A stretch of DNA of 64,000 nucleotides from Agaribacter marinus. GTDB taxonomy: Bacteria > Pseudomonadota > Gammaproteobacteria > Enterobacterales > Alteromonadaceae. Both the position numbers and the translations under genes were made by a program. How positions within the stretch are numbered: position 1 is the first letter of the stretch; each line of letters begins with the position of its first letter. A model generated the notes under the pieces. That model was not told the origin of the DNA and ran no database searches. It saw only the letters and a program-made list of their open reading frames with translations. Shown piece by piece: positions 29,318-39,029 of the stretch. Location of the stretch: positions 1 to 64,000 of the forward strand of contig NZ_BSOT01000001.1 of assembly GCF_030160655.1 (NCBI RefSeq). Reading direction: 5' to 3'.

Positions 29318-30517
29318 ATGTCGAAAAATGCATTTGTACATCATTTAGGTAGCCAACTTACAGACGCCAAGGCGAGCGGACTATTTAAAACTGAACGATT
29401 AATTTGCTCACAACAATCGGCAAATATCAGTGTTAATGGACATGAACAAGTACTAAATTTCTGCGCGAATAATTATTTGGGTTTAGCTAACCATCCAGAT
29501 TTGATTCACGCAGCCAAACAGGGCCTCGATAGCCACGGTTTTGGTATGGCTTCGGTACGGTTTATTTGTGGCACTCAAGACATCCATAAGCAATTGGAAA
29601 ATAAAATTTCTAACTTCCTTTGCATGGAAGACACTATTTTGTACCCGTCATGTTTTGACGCTAACGGCGGCTTATTTGAAACGATTTTAACTCACGAAGA
29701 CGCCATCATTTCAGATGCCTTAAATCACGCAAGTATTATTGACGGTGTTCGGCTGTCAAAAGCAAAACGATATCGTTACGCGAGCAATGATATGCAAGCA
29801 TTAGAAGCGCAACTAGCAAAGGCAAGTGAAGACGGCGCACGTTTTAAGTTAATTGCCACCGACGGTGTATTTTCAATGGATGGCGTGATTGCAAATTTGT
29901 CAGGTATTTGTGACCTGGCTGACAAATACGACGCAATGGTCATGGTTGATGATTGCCACGCGACAGGCTTTATTGGTGAGGGCGGTCGTGGCTCTCATGA
30001 ATACTGTGATGTCATTGGCAGAGTTGACATACTTACCGGGACCTTAGGCAAAGCTTTGGGAGGGGCGTCCGGCGGCTACACGTCGGGCCGCAAACACGTG
30101 ATTGAATGGTTGCGTCAACGCTCTCGGCCCTATCTGTTTTCTAATTCTATTGCTCCACCGATTGTGGCGGCGTCTTTGAAAGTATTTGATATGATGGCTG
30201 ACGGTGGCGCTTTACGAAACCAATTGCACATAAATGCTGCTCGCTTTAGAAGCAAAATGACAGCTGCAGGATTTACATTGGCAGGGCAAGACCACCCGAT
30301 TATTCCCGTGATGTTAGGCGACGCAAAAATTGCCAACGACATGGCAGAACGCTTGCTTGAAGAGGGTATTTATGTGATTGGCTTTTCGTATCCAGTGGTA
30401 CCCAATGGCGCAGCCAGAATTCGTACGCAAATGTCTGCAGCTCATACAACTGAGCAAATTGATCATGCTGTGCAGGCGTTTATCAAAGTCGGAAAAGCGT
30501 TACGAGTGATCCCATGA
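29318..30517 (+). CDS. kbl: 2-amino-3-ketobutyrate CoA ligase
   Basis: 399 residues. A PLP enzyme of the alpha-oxoamine synthase group that splits 2-amino-3-ketobutyrate with CoA into glycine and acetyl-CoA. The PLP lysine K245 is in [37 protein letters not shown] and DDCHATGF are present. AAAGGACGGCAG lies before the ATG. It overlaps tdh by 4 bp (ATGA), the standard kbl-tdh threonine catabolic operon. 198 bp of AT-rich DNA precede it. Confidence 0.97.
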   Translation: MSKNAFVHHLGSQLTDAKASGLFKTERLICSQQSANISVNGHEQVLNFCANNYLGLANHPDLIHAAKQGLDSHGFGMASVRFICGTQDIHKQLENKISNFLCMEDTILYPSCFDANGGLFETILTHEDAIISDALNHASIIDGVRLSKAKRYRYASNDMQALEAQLAKASEDGARFKLIATDGVFSMDGVIANLSGICDLADKYDAMVMVDDCHATGFIGEGGRGSHEYCDVIGRVDILTGTLGKALGGASGGYTSGRKHVIEWLRQRSRPYLFSNSIAPPIVAASLKVFDMMADGGALRNQLHINAARFRSKMTAAGFTLAGQDHPIIPVMLGDAKIANDMAERLLEEGIYVIGFSYPVVPNGAARIRTQMSAAHTTEQIDHAVQAFIKVGKALRVIP

Positions 30518-31542
30518 AGTCTTTAAAGAAAGAATATGCTGAAAAAGGTATTTGGCTATGTGAGAGCGAAGCACCGACGCCTGGGCACAATGATATTTTG
30601 GTAAAAATTCGGAAAACGGCGATATGCGGCACCGACATGCATATTTTTAATTGGGATGAGTGGGCGCAAAATACGATACCTGTACCGATGATCATTGGCC
30701 ATGAATTTGTCGGTGAAGTGGTCGAACTCGGCCAGGAAGTAAAAGGCTATCGTATTGGTGACAGAGTATCCGGCGAAGGTCACATTACGTGCGGACATTG
30801 CCGAAATTGTCGGGCTGGACGTCGCCATTTATGCCGTAACTCAACAGGAGTGGGTGTCAATAGAGATGGCGCCTTTGCTGAATATCTCTCAATTCCTGCG
30901 TTCAATGCGTTTAAAATCCCTGATGATGTAAGTGATGACATTGCGGCGATTTTTGATCCCTTTGGCAATGCGGTACATACAACACTTTCTTTTGACCTTG
31001 TGGGTGAAGATGTCTTAATTACTGGCGCAGGGCCAATTGGCATAATGGCAGTCGCCGTTGCTAAGCATGCCGGCGCACGACATGTTGTTATTACCGACGT
31101 CAACCCTTATCGCCTAGCATTAGCCAAACAAATGGGCGCGACATCTGCTGTAAACGTGCGCGAAAATTGCTTAACCGAAGTAATGGCGGCGTTGGGTATG
31201 AGTGAAGGGTTTGATATTGGGCTTGAAATGTCCGGCGTACCGTCAGCCTTGCAAGACATGCTAGACAAAATGAACCACGGTGGCAAAATTGCCATGTTAG
31301 GCATTCCCCCAAATGACGTCACGATTGATTGGACAAAAGTGATTTTTAAGGGCCTTACCATTAAAGGCATTTACGGTCGAGAAATGTTCGAGACGTGGTA
31401 TAAAATGGTATCGTTAATACAAAGCGGCCTGGATTTATCTGCTATCATTACTCATCAATTTTCGATTGATGAGTTTCAAAAAGGCTTTGATACAATGGGA
31501 TCAGGTAAATCAGGAAAAGTGTTACTTAATTGGACTAACTAA
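30514..31542 (+). CDS. tdh: L-threonine 3-dehydrogenase
   Basis: 342 residues. A zinc-dependent medium-chain dehydrogenase that oxidises L-threonine to 2-amino-3-ketobutyrate with NAD+. Catalytic zinc: AICGTDMH and GHEFVGEV. Structural zinc cysteines: [18 protein letters not shown] motif: GAGPIGIMA. Length matches E. coli Tdh. The ATG overlaps the kbl stop; glpE follows after 15 bp. Confidence 0.97.
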   Translation: MKSLKKEYAEKGIWLCESEAPTPGHNDILVKIRKTAICGTDMHIFNWDEWAQNTIPVPMIIGHEFVGEVVELGQEVKGYRIGDRVSGEGHITCGHCRNCRAGRRHLCRNSTGVGVNRDGAFAEYLSIPAFNAFKIPDDVSDDIAAIFDPFGNAVHTTLSFDLVGEDVLITGAGPIGIMAVAVAKHAGARHVVITDVNPYRLALAKQMGATSAVNVRENCLTEVMAALGMSEGFDIGLEMSGVPSALQDMLDKMNHGGKIAMLGIPPNDVTIDWTKVIFKGLTIKGIYGREMFETWYKMVSLIQSGLDLSAIITHQFSIDEFQKGFDTMGSGKSGKVLLNWTN

Positions 31543-31557
31543 AAGGGCAATATATAC

Positions 31558-31881
31558 ATGGAGCAATTCGGACATATCTCTCCTGAGCAAACAAAACAAC
31601 GTTTAGACAAGGGTGAAATTAAAATTGTTGATATCAGGGATGACCAATCTTTTGAGTTGGGACATATTCCAAATTCATTCCATCTTACTAATGGAAGCTT
31701 GGTGAATTTTATGAATGAGAATGACTTTGATACACCGGTTGTGGTGTGTTGCTATCACGGTATTAGTAGCCAACAAGCTGCCCAGTATTTAATTCATCAA
31801 GGATTTGAAGAAGTATATAGCATGGACGGCGGATTTGAGGCTTGGCGTGCGAATTATGCATTTGACTCTGGTCAAGAATAG
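31558..31881 (+). CDS. glpE: GlpE-type thiosulfate sulfurtransferase (rhodanese)
   Basis: 107 residues, a single rhodanese domain. The active-site loop CYHGISS holds the sulfur-accepting cysteine in the six-residue loop of Glp[16 protein letters not shown] and MDGGFEAW are conserved. It transfers sulfane sulfur from thiosulfate to cyanide or thioredoxin in vitro. The position after tdh (15 bp) suggests the same transcript, although no metabolic link is known. Confidence 0.93.
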   Translation: MEQFGHISPEQTKQRLDKGEIKIVDIRDDQSFELGHIPNSFHLTNGSLVNFMNENDFDTPVVVCCYHGISSQQAAQYLIHQGFEEVYSMDGGFEAWRANYAFDSGQE

Positions 31882-31903
31882 GCAGACATAATACTAGCGA
31901 ATG

Positions 31904-32359
31904 TTAACCGCCTTGGCGCAAAAACGCAGTAAATATGACATCTTTTATAATTTCGTCGCCGGTTTCTCTTAGCATAAGATCCTTAAATCGTTTTGCCATG
32001 GCCCTGCGGATTTCTTCTCGCCCTGTCAGTGACTTTACTTTTTGCTCGGGTTGCGCACCAATGATTTCGATCGCAGTCGCCCGCAGTAAGGGCATGTGAT
32101 GCTCAATGTCTGGGATAAAATCAGGTTCATGTAGCATGACTTCTACGGTAACGCGCAGATAACCTAAACGCTTAGAGTTGTCGCCCACATAATTCGCGAC
32201 AATGTCAGGTTCTAAGGCAATATATGCGTAGGATGGCGTGCTGCTCCCTTCTTCTTGTGCATATGCTTGTGTATTGATGACTGTTAATACTGCAAGCGCT
32301 AACATATACAACACACACCATCCTTGAGTCGCGTGCCAAATGGATTTGTTTTGTCGCAT
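31904..32359 (-). CDS. FliL-like exported protein
   Basis: 151 residues with a hydrophobic N-terminal segment (about 14-34, ending AYA) that acts as signal or anchor. The C-terminal region resembles the FliL domain: YLRVTVEVMLHE, MPLLRATAIEIIG, LTGREEIRRAMAKRFKDLML, IIKDVIFTAFLRQ. Real FliL sits in flagellar operons and tunes the stators. This copy stands next to ubiC, as in other marine gammaproteobacteria, and no other flagellar gene is near, so it may be a paralogue with another role. AGGTAAAACA precedes ATG. Confidence 0.77.
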   Translation of the reverse strand: MRQNKSIWHATQGWCVLYMLALAVLTVINTQAYAQEEGSSTPSYAYIALEPDIVANYVGDNSKRLGYLRVTVEVMLHEPDFIPDIEHHMPLLRATAIEIIGAQPEQKVKSLTGREEIRRAMAKRFKDLMLRETGDEIIKDVIFTAFLRQGG

Positions 32360-32481
32360 TGTTTTACCTATTGTTAGCGTTTTACAGGAGTAAGCAAAGA
32401 TATTTATCCGATTCTTGATTCGGTAGCTCTGCAGTCTATGTTAGACTTTATATATCGGTTAATTTAAGAAAATCTTCACCT

Positions 32482-33030
32482 TTGTTGTTAAAAACATTCT
32501 TTCCATTTGGGCTATCCGTCAGCTGGCAACATGCTGCTCAATTGCAGTGTAAAAACGAGGAACTAAGCACTTGGTTACTCGATACTGGAAGCCTGACTGA
32601 ACGACTTGAAGCGATAAGTACACAGTTCTCCGTAGAATTACTGGGACAAGGAAAATTGCCGTTAGATAGGTCAGAAAAATTACTGTTAAATTCTGAAGAC
32701 ACGGAACAATGGCAGATTAGAGAAGTCATACTGTATGGTGACGGTGTGCCGTGGGTGTTTGCACGTTCGGTATTGCCGGTCGAATTATGCAGTACTTCGC
32801 TTGCTAATTTGGGCAATAAACCCTTAGGAAAACGGATTTTTAATGATCCTAGCTTTTTGCGAAGTGAGTTTGAGGTTGGGGAGTTAAAAACTCATCCATT
32901 GACGCAGCGATCGTCTAACGATCAAACGCTTTATGCACGTCGTTCGTTGTTTACATTTGATGGGTCTTCTGTATTGGTAGCTGAAGCTTTCCTGCCGGAT
33001 TGTCCTTGTTATAAAACAAGATTTGATTGA
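32482..33030 (+). CDS. ubiC: Chorismate lyase
   Basis: 182 residues. Converts chorismate to 4-hydroxybenzoate and pyruvate, the first committed step to ubiquinone. Conserved residues: REVILYGDGVPWVFARSVLP, NKPLGKRIF, YARRSLF and VAEAFLPDCP. No ATG is available in frame near the start. A TTG at 32482 (or the next, 32485) is the likely start, and the Shine-Dalgarno is weak. It is 33 bp ahead of ubiA. Low initiation efficiency is inferred. Confidence 0.92.
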   Translation: MLLKTFFPFGLSVSWQHAAQLQCKNEELSTWLLDTGSLTERLEAISTQFSVELLGQGKLPLDRSEKLLLNSEDTEQWQIREVILYGDGVPWVFARSVLPVELCSTSLANLGNKPLGKRIFNDPSFLRSEFEVGELKTHPLTQRSSNDQTLYARRSLFTFDGSSVLVAEAFLPDCPCYKTRFD

Positions 33031-33063
33031 AAACAAGAATTGGTACTGGATTCACAAATACAT

Positions 33064-33951
33064 ATGCTCCAGCTCAAAATCGACAATATTCATGCTTATT
33101 TTCGAATCATGAGACTCGATCGTCCCATCGGGATTTACTTGCTCTTGTGGCCTACTTTGTGGTCAATTTTCATTACAAGCTTTACATCGTTTGGTGAAGG
33201 GTTACCGCCTATAACGATTACGATGGTGTTTATATTTGGCGTGATCCTTATGCGCAGTGCTGGTTGTGTGATCAATGATTTTGCTGACAGAGACTTTGAT
33301 GGTCAAGTGGAGCGAACAAAAACTCGACCATTGGCAACCGGCGAAATCACAACGGTCGAAGCGTTACAATTGTTTGCACTGCTCATTATTAGCAGCTTTA
33401 TTTTGGTTTTGCAGCTCAATTGGCAAACCGTCGTTTTATCGATTGCTGCCGTTGGTCTAGCAAGTTTATATCCGTTTATGAAGCGATATACGCATCTTCC
33501 GCAAGTAGTATTGGGTGCTGCGTATAGTTGGTCAATTCCTATGGCGGCAATGGCGATTATGTCATCCTTACCTTATTGGATTTGGTTATTGTACGCAGCC
33601 AATCTATGTTGGACAGTCGCGTACGACACACAGTACGCAATGGTTGATAGGAATGACGATGTAAAAGTGGGAATAAAATCCACAGCGATTTTATTTGGCC
33701 GCTTTGATTTGCTTGCCGTAATGATACTGCAAATTACTGCGTTAGTACTACTGGCGATTACATACCACTTACTTGACCTATCTTGGCCTGCATATGCGGG
33801 TTTAATTGCCGCCTTACTCTTATTTTCCCAACAGTGGCGAAATACTAAGAACAGAGACCGGGATGCATGTTTTCAGGCTTTCTTAGACAATCATTGGGTA
33901 GGTATGGTCATTGCGGCGAGTATTGCAGCTGCAACATTTATTCAATGGTAA
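33064..33951 (+). CDS. ubiA: 4-hydroxybenzoate octaprenyltransferase
   Basis: 295 residues with about eight to nine transmembrane helices. Prenylates 4-hydroxybenzoate in ubiquinone synthesis. The first Asp-rich motif is NDFADRDFD followed by VERTKTRPLA; the second is YAMVDRNDD. The ATG at 33064 is preferred over a TTG at 33040. It forms an operon with ubiC and ends at a bidirectional terminator facing ubiK, another ubiquinone gene. Confidence 0.95.
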   Translation: MLQLKIDNIHAYFRIMRLDRPIGIYLLLWPTLWSIFITSFTSFGEGLPPITITMVFIFGVILMRSAGCVINDFADRDFDGQVERTKTRPLATGEITTVEALQLFALLIISSFILVLQLNWQTVVLSIAAVGLASLYPFMKRYTHLPQVVLGAAYSWSIPMAAMAIMSSLPYWIWLLYAANLCWTVAYDTQYAMVDRNDDVKVGIKSTAILFGRFDLLAVMILQITALVLLAITYHLLDLSWPAYAGLIAALLLFSQQWRNTKNRDRDACFQAFLDNHWVGMVIAASIAAATFIQW

Positions 33952-33968
33952 CGCAAATTCCCGCCCGT

Positions 33969-33993
33969 AGCTGAGTTACCGCATAACTCAGCT
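33969..33993. terminator. Bidirectional terminator between ubiA and ubiK
   Basis: Perfect 10-bp stem AGCTGAGTTA (33969-33978) / TAACTCAGCT (33984-33993) with a 5-base loop between convergent genes. T-runs on either side are imperfect. Confidence 0.75.
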
Positions 33994-34010
33994 TGGCCAC
34001 TATATAAATT

Positions 34011-34262
34011 TTATTCTGTTGTTTCTTTAGATTCTATTGCGTCCAATCTGGCTTCGAGTGCTTCAAGCTTTTCTCTTGTCCTGATAAGTACCTGGCTTTG
34101 AATATCGAATTCTTCACGGCTGACAAAATCGAGCTTCGTTAATTGAGACTGCAATACTTGCTTTATTTTGCCTTCGGCTTCCTCGGCAACATTCTTTACG
34201 CCAGACGGAATAGCGGCAGAAATATTTTTTGCTATTTCTTCAAGTTTTTTAGGATCTATCAT
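34011..34262 (-). CDS. ubiK: Ubiquinone biosynthesis accessory factor UbiK
   Basis: 83 residues: MIDPKKLEEIAKNISAAIPSGV at the start, then a C-terminal coiled coil (about 50-80). This is the YqiC/UbiK (BMFP) family that promotes ubiquinone synthesis with UbiJ, possibly by organising lipid access. The start is the ATG at 34262; a frame extends 14 codons further upstream without a family match. Proximity to ubiCA supports the role. Confidence 0.9.
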   Translation of the reverse strand: MIDPKKLEEIAKNISAAIPSGVKNVAEEAEGKIKQVLQSQLTKLDFVSREEFDIQSQVLIRTREKLEALEARLDAIESKETTE

Positions 34263-34380
34263 GGCTTTCTCTTTAGGTGACTCATTATATTTTTTCACTT
34301 TCATTCTAGCCTTGTTCTTAACAGAAATCAGCTAGATTCTTTGCTATAATTTTTGGCCAATTTTCGGATAACTAAATGCA

Positions 34381-36396
34381 ATGAAATTAAATCCCGCACA
34401 GCAAAGTGCTGTAGAACATGTGTCTGGCCCTTGCTTAGTGCTCGCCGGTGCTGGCAGTGGTAAAACCCGCGTAATTACTAATAAGATTGCTTATTTGGTT
34501 AACGAATGTGGTTATAAACCCATGCAAATTGCGGCAGTGACGTTTACCAATAAAGCTGCTCGCGAGATGAAGGAGCGGGTGGGGCAAACCCTAGGTAAAA
34601 AGGCTTCACGTGGGTTGAAAGTCTCTACTTTTCATACCATGGGATTAAATATACTTAAAAAGCATTCAGCAGACATTGGCTATAAACCCGGGTTTTCTCT
34701 ATTTGACGATAAAGATTCAATGGCCTTGTTAACGGATCTTACTGAAGAGAACTATGACGGGGACAAGGATGCATTGCAGCAGTTACAGCATCGTATTTCA
34801 TCATGGAAGAATGAGCTTATTATACCAAAACAAGCATTGACTGAGGCTAAAGATCAGTATGAACAGGAGCTTGCCAACTACTATGCTGAATATCAACGCC
34901 ACCTTCAGGCGTACAACGCTTTAGATTTTGATGACTTAATACTGCTACCCACTTTATTACTCAAGCATAAACAACATATACGCGAACGTTGGCAGCGGAA
35001 GTTGCGTTATTTGCTGGTGGATGAATATCAGGATACCAACAGTAGCCAATATGAATTAGTGAAGCTGCTAGTCGGAGAAAGAGCACGATTTACCGTGGTA
35101 GGTGATGATGACCAATCGATTTATTCGTGGCGAGGTGCACAGCCAAAAAACCTTATATTATTGCAGAAAGATTTTCCGCAATTAAAACTCATTAAGCTAG
35201 AGCAAAATTACCGCTCTTCGGGTAGAATTTTGCATAGTGCAAATATTCTGATTCAAAACAATCCGCACGTATTTGATAAACGTTTATTTTCGGAATTAGC
35301 GTATGGTGACCCTATTAAGGTCTTGGTAGCGAAGAACGAAGAGCACGAGGCAGAAAAAGTGATTGCTGAAATGCTTGCTCACCGCTTTATGAAAGATACA
35401 CAATATAAAGAATATTCGATTCTATATCGTGGAAATCATCAAAGCCGTGTCTTTGAAAAACTGCTGATGAAAAACCGTATTCCCTATAAAATTAGCGGTG
35501 GTATGTCTTTCTTTGGACGTGCAGAAGTCAAAGATATTATGGCTTACCTGCGATTGTTGACAAATCAAGAGGACGACAACGCATTGCTTCGTATTATTAA
35601 TACGCCTACCCGAGGAATTGGTCGTGCAACCTTAGCGAAAATTGGCGAATTTGCGAACGCCAATGGGGTTGGTCTATTTGATGCCATGTGTCATCAAGGC
35701 TTAGCGTCAGTCCTTGGCAATGCTACTCATGTAAAAATTGAGGGGTTTGTTCGTTTGATTGTTGAAACATCTGACAATACTGAGCGAGGAGATGCAACGG
35801 CAGTATTACGAGATTTTATTAAACAATTAGGCTTTGAAGAATGGTTGTTCTCTCAGAGCAAAACACCCAAAGCAGCCGAAATGGCAATGAAGAATGTGTC
35901 TACATTGTTTGGTTGGGTGCAAGATATGCTTAAGGGGGATGATTTGCAGCCACCAATGACGCTACCTGAAATTGTTCAACGACTGACACTACGGGATATG
36001 ATGGAACGCGGGGAGGATGACGACGATGCTGATCAAGTGCAACTAATGACCCTACATGCGTCGAAAGGACTTGAATTTCCTTATGTTTTTTTGGTGGGAA
36101 TGGAAGAAGGTTTACTGCCTCATCAAAGCAGCATCGACGAAGATAACGTAGAAGAAGAAAGGCGTTTAGCCTATGTTGGTATAACACGTGCGCAATCTGA
36201 ATTATTCTTCTCTATTTCCAGAGAACGCAGACAAATGGGTGAATTGTATGAGCCTGAACCGAGTCGCTTTTTATATGAACTGCCTCAGGATGATGTTGAA
36301 TGGGAGTGGGAAAAACGTAAGCCAGATAAGGTGGAGCAAAAAGCAAAGGCGCAAAAAGGTATCGCGAGTTTGCGTAATATTTTTGGTACTGAGTAA
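34381..36396 (+). CDS. rep: ATP-dependent DNA helicase Rep
   Basis: 671 residues, superfamily 1A. Motifs in order: Walker [19 protein letters not shown] (about 21-38), [23 protein letters not shown] (Walker B), [11 protein letters not shown], the 2A/2B domain, [12 protein letters not shown] and YVGITRAQ. The length and the [10 protein letters not shown] ending match Rep rather than UvrD. It helps forks pass obstacles and restart. The downstream adenosine deaminase-like gene begins 24 bp later. Confidence 0.95.
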   Translation: MKLNPAQQSAVEHVSGPCLVLAGAGSGKTRVITNKIAYLVNECGYKPMQIAAVTFTNKAAREMKERVGQTLGKKASRGLKVSTFHTMGLNILKKHSADIGYKPGFSLFDDKDSMALLTDLTEENYDGDKDALQQLQHRISSWKNELIIPKQALTEAKDQYEQELANYYAEYQRHLQAYNALDFDDLILLPTLLLKHKQHIRERWQRKLRYLLVDEYQDTNSSQYELVKLLVGERARFTVVGDDDQSIYSWRGAQPKNLILLQKDFPQLKLIKLEQNYRSSGRILHSANILIQNNPHVFDKRLFSELAYGDPIKVLVAKNEEHEAEKVIAEMLAHRFMKDTQYKEYSILYRGNHQSRVFEKLLMKNRIPYKISGGMSFFGRAEVKDIMAYLRLLTNQEDDNALLRIINTPTRGIGRATLAKIGEFANANGVGLFDAMCHQGLASVLGNATHVKIEGFVRLIVETSDNTERGDATAVLRDFIKQLGFEEWLFSQSKTPKAAEMAMKNVSTLFGWVQDMLKGDDLQPPMTLPEIVQRLTLRDMMERGEDDDDADQVQLMTLHASKGLEFPYVFLVGMEEGLLPHQSSIDEDNVEEERRLAYVGITRAQSELFFSISRERRQMGELYEPEPSRFLYELPQDDVEWEWEKRKPDKVEQKAKAQKGIASLRNIFGTE

Positions 36397-36420
36397 ATGG
36401 CCATAAAGATGGAGAATAGA

Positions 36421-37848
36421 ATGTTACAACGCGCTTTTTTTTGCAGTTTATTATTATTAATTTCTCACGTTACTGTTGCTACTGAGCACTGGTTTGATAC
36501 CTTCAAGCGCAATGCTAGCCCGGATGAAATGTACCGTTTTTTATATGCATTGCCTAAGGCAGGTGATTTGCACAATCACCTCAGTGGGGCGGGTATAAGT
36601 GAGTGGTGGTTTGAACTTGCTATCGACGAATCAAAGAATGGTGGTTACCGTTACTATACAAAAGTAAGCATCAATAATTGTGGCTATGGTGCCAATCAGT
36701 TTGGCTTTTCTCCCTATTTATTGCTATTTGTGAACAAGCAAGAGTCCAGCTATTTAAAATTGAACGAGTGCCAAAGAAGTGAATATAAGCTGCTGACAGA
36801 GTTAACGCCAAACGAAAAAAGCGCGTGGTTAGAGAGCATTCGATTGGATAAGCAGCATGAAGGGCGCAATGAGTTTTTTGAGACTCACTGGCAACGTTTA
36901 AATGACCTTTCATCTAACCCTTATATCATTGCTGAAATAATGGTAAAGAATATGCAGGCATTTGGTGATGAAGGGCTTTCATACATTGAATTTCAGCATG
37001 GTGTGTTTAACTACATCAACCCTAAGGGAGACAAAATAGCACCCAATGAGGTAGCTAATATTATTCGTTCACGTTTAGCACAAGACGATGCCACGCGTAC
37101 GGGTGTGGTTGTAAAAATGCAGGCGTCCATTTTGCGATTTATGAAGAATGCTGAATCTACAATGGAAGCAGCATATCATTTTGTGAATGATAACCGCGAT
37201 TTATATGTTGGTGTGAACATGGTCGGGAGAGAAGACAATGATAAAGGTCATCCCAAACGGTTTTTGCCGGTACTGCGTAAATTGCGGCGTAAATTTGCGA
37301 TGAATTTAGCATTCCATGCAGGAGAGGTAGACGAGCCGAATAGCCATGTAAAAGATACGCTGTTATTGGGTGCAAAACGTATCGGCCACGGTTTAAATCT
37401 TATTTCAGATCCTGATACGCTATTGTTAATGCGTAATTCGGACTATTTAGTTGAAGTGAATTTAGTCAGCAATTACTTATTGGAATACGTTGATACCTAT
37501 GCGCAGCACCCTTTCCCAGAGTACTTACGTATTGGTATACCTGTCGCGTTATCTACAGACGACCGCGGAATGTGGGATTCGACAATGACAGATGAGTACT
37601 ATATTGCGGTGTCAGAATTCAATTTATCTTGGTCAGAGATCGTTTCAATCGGCCGAAATTCAATACTTCATAGCTTTGCTGATCAGCAATTAAAAAATAT
37701 CTTATTGACAAATTTTAATGCGAAGATTGCGTCTTTTGAAAAAGACGCATCGAATGATGTTGGCGCAATTTTGAGAAACTCCCAAGTGAGCACTTTTCAA
37801 TTTGCGTGTAAGAAGTTCAAGATTTGCGATTACGTTGTTTATAAATAA
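36421..37848 (+). CDS. Exported adenosine deaminase-like protein (ADGF type)
   Basis: 475 residues. A signal peptide (about 1-20, SLLLLISHVTVA) makes it periplasmic or secreted. Amidohydrolase metal-site motifs: KAGDLHNHLSGA, the FHAGE catalytic glutamate, KRIGHGLN and STDDRG. It is longer than cytoplasmic adenosine deaminase (about 340) and resembles the secreted deaminase growth factor class. Start 36421 with GGAG upstream. It may be co-transcribed with rep. It converges on a purine nucleoside permease gene, which suggests a periplasmic purine salvage pair. Confidence 0.82.
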   Translation: MLQRAFFCSLLLLISHVTVATEHWFDTFKRNASPDEMYRFLYALPKAGDLHNHLSGAGISEWWFELAIDESKNGGYRYYTKVSINNCGYGANQFGFSPYLLLFVNKQESSYLKLNECQRSEYKLLTELTPNEKSAWLESIRLDKQHEGRNEFFETHWQRLNDLSSNPYIIAEIMVKNMQAFGDEGLSYIEFQHGVFNYINPKGDKIAPNEVANIIRSRLAQDDATRTGVVVKMQASILRFMKNAESTMEAAYHFVNDNRDLYVGVNMVGREDNDKGHPKRFLPVLRKLRRKFAMNLAFHAGEVDEPNSHVKDTLLLGAKRIGHGLNLISDPDTLLLMRNSDYLVEVNLVSNYLLEYVDTYAQHPFPEYLRIGIPVALSTDDRGMWDSTMTDEYYIAVSEFNLSWSEIVSIGRNSILHSFADQQLKNILLTNFNAKIASFEKDASNDVGAILRNSQVSTFQFACKKFKICDYVVYK

Positions 37849-37882
37849 TTACAATGTAAAATACTGCGAGCATGCCGCACAC

Positions 37883-38995
37883 TCATTGTTTCACTAGTTT
37901 TGATGTGTCAATCTTACAAGCTGTTGTCGCGGCGCCTTTTTGCATTAGTTGTTCTGGGCTTAAGGTTTTCCAGTGTGTCCAATTTTTTGAAAGGGCATCT
38001 GTCATCGCCTCACCAACGACATACATGTTACGTAATGATTGCACAAAACCGCCAGCGGTTTCGCCAGGTGCGGGATCCAAATGCGCTAATGTTGACTCTT
38101 CGCTGTGGCCTTGATCGAAGTTAACCGCTGCTCTTAAACTTATTGCGCGGTGCTCAAGTTGATGACGACTCAAAACTTGCATCAACGCTGAGGCTTCCAT
38201 TTCTGTAATGACATAGTCATCAGTTTGATATAACTCACTTATGTACTGTGCCTCGTTAGACAAGCCTGGACCATGAAAAAACGTATCGCCGGTAACGTGA
38301 GTACCAAATATTACTGATGGCGTCTTATTTGACTGAGCGCTGCCATAACGCTGTCTATATGCTTTAGCTGTTGGGTCATCTTCGAGTTTCACATTAGAAA
38401 TTACATTCTTTGCGAGTTTTGTTAATGTTATAGGCATCGCGTAGCAGCGTATTGCTTCATATCCCTTGCGTGGCATAAATAGCGGTTGGCCATCAGGTAC
38501 TTCTCCTTTTGCCCAACGATGACCCAAGTCATAATCAATAACGTAAGTGGCAATACTCACATCGCCAATAGTGCCCTTGGATGGTGGTGTGCCAGCGACA
38601 CCTGAAAGCAAAAAGTATGCATTGTTAAACTGTAAACCGGGATGTAATAAAATTGCCTGTAATGACGAGGAAGAGCCGACTTTCCCCATGCCTAACACTG
38701 AGCCACATATTCCATCTTCATTGCAAAAGACTTTATTCAGCGCACCAGGCACGTCAATTGAAAACGTATTGCTTGTTTCTGCAAAGTATCGTTCGTACCA
38801 AAACTGAAATTCGCCTGGTTTATCGCCACTGTTCTCGCCAATTTCAAACATTGCGGCAATGAACACTTTTACTTCTACTGGTTGAGGGGAGGCTGTCGAC
38901 AGAGGCGCGCTAGTAGCCGCCTGTAGCGCGTTCACTAACAATAGCGTGCATAGCATGAAAAGGGTTAATTTACGCAATAACTGAAAACGAATCAA
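37883..38995 (-). CDS. Purine nucleoside permease (NUP family)
   Basis: 370 residues with a signal peptide (about 1-27, ending ALQA). The body matches the NUP family, which resembles nucleoside phosphorylases: VFIAAMFEIGENSGDKPGE, LSGVAGTPPSKGTIGDV, FGTHVTGDTFFHG, ITEMEASALMQ and RAAVNFDQG. Despite the name it has no transmembrane helices beyond the signal, so a periplasmic binding or hydrolytic role is possible. It is paired convergently with the exported adenosine deaminase-like gene. Confidence 0.82.
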   Translation of the reverse strand: MIRFQLLRKLTLFMLCTLLLVNALQAATSAPLSTASPQPVEVKVFIAAMFEIGENSGDKPGEFQFWYERYFAETSNTFSIDVPGALNKVFCNEDGICGSVLGMGKVGSSSSLQAILLHPGLQFNNAYFLLSGVAGTPPSKGTIGDVSIATYVIDYDLGHRWAKGEVPDGQPLFMPRKGYEAIRCYAMPITLTKLAKNVISNVKLEDDPTAKAYRQRYGSAQSNKTPSVIFGTHVTGDTFFHGPGLSNEAQYISELYQTDDYVITEMEASALMQVLSRHQLEHRAISLRAAVNFDQGHSEESTLAHLDPAPGETAGGFVQSLRNMYVVGEAMTDALSKNWTHWKTLSPEQLMQKGAATTACKIDTSKLVKQ

Positions 38996-39029
38996 AATCG
39001 ATCCTCTGCTTTAGGCTTACAATATGTGA

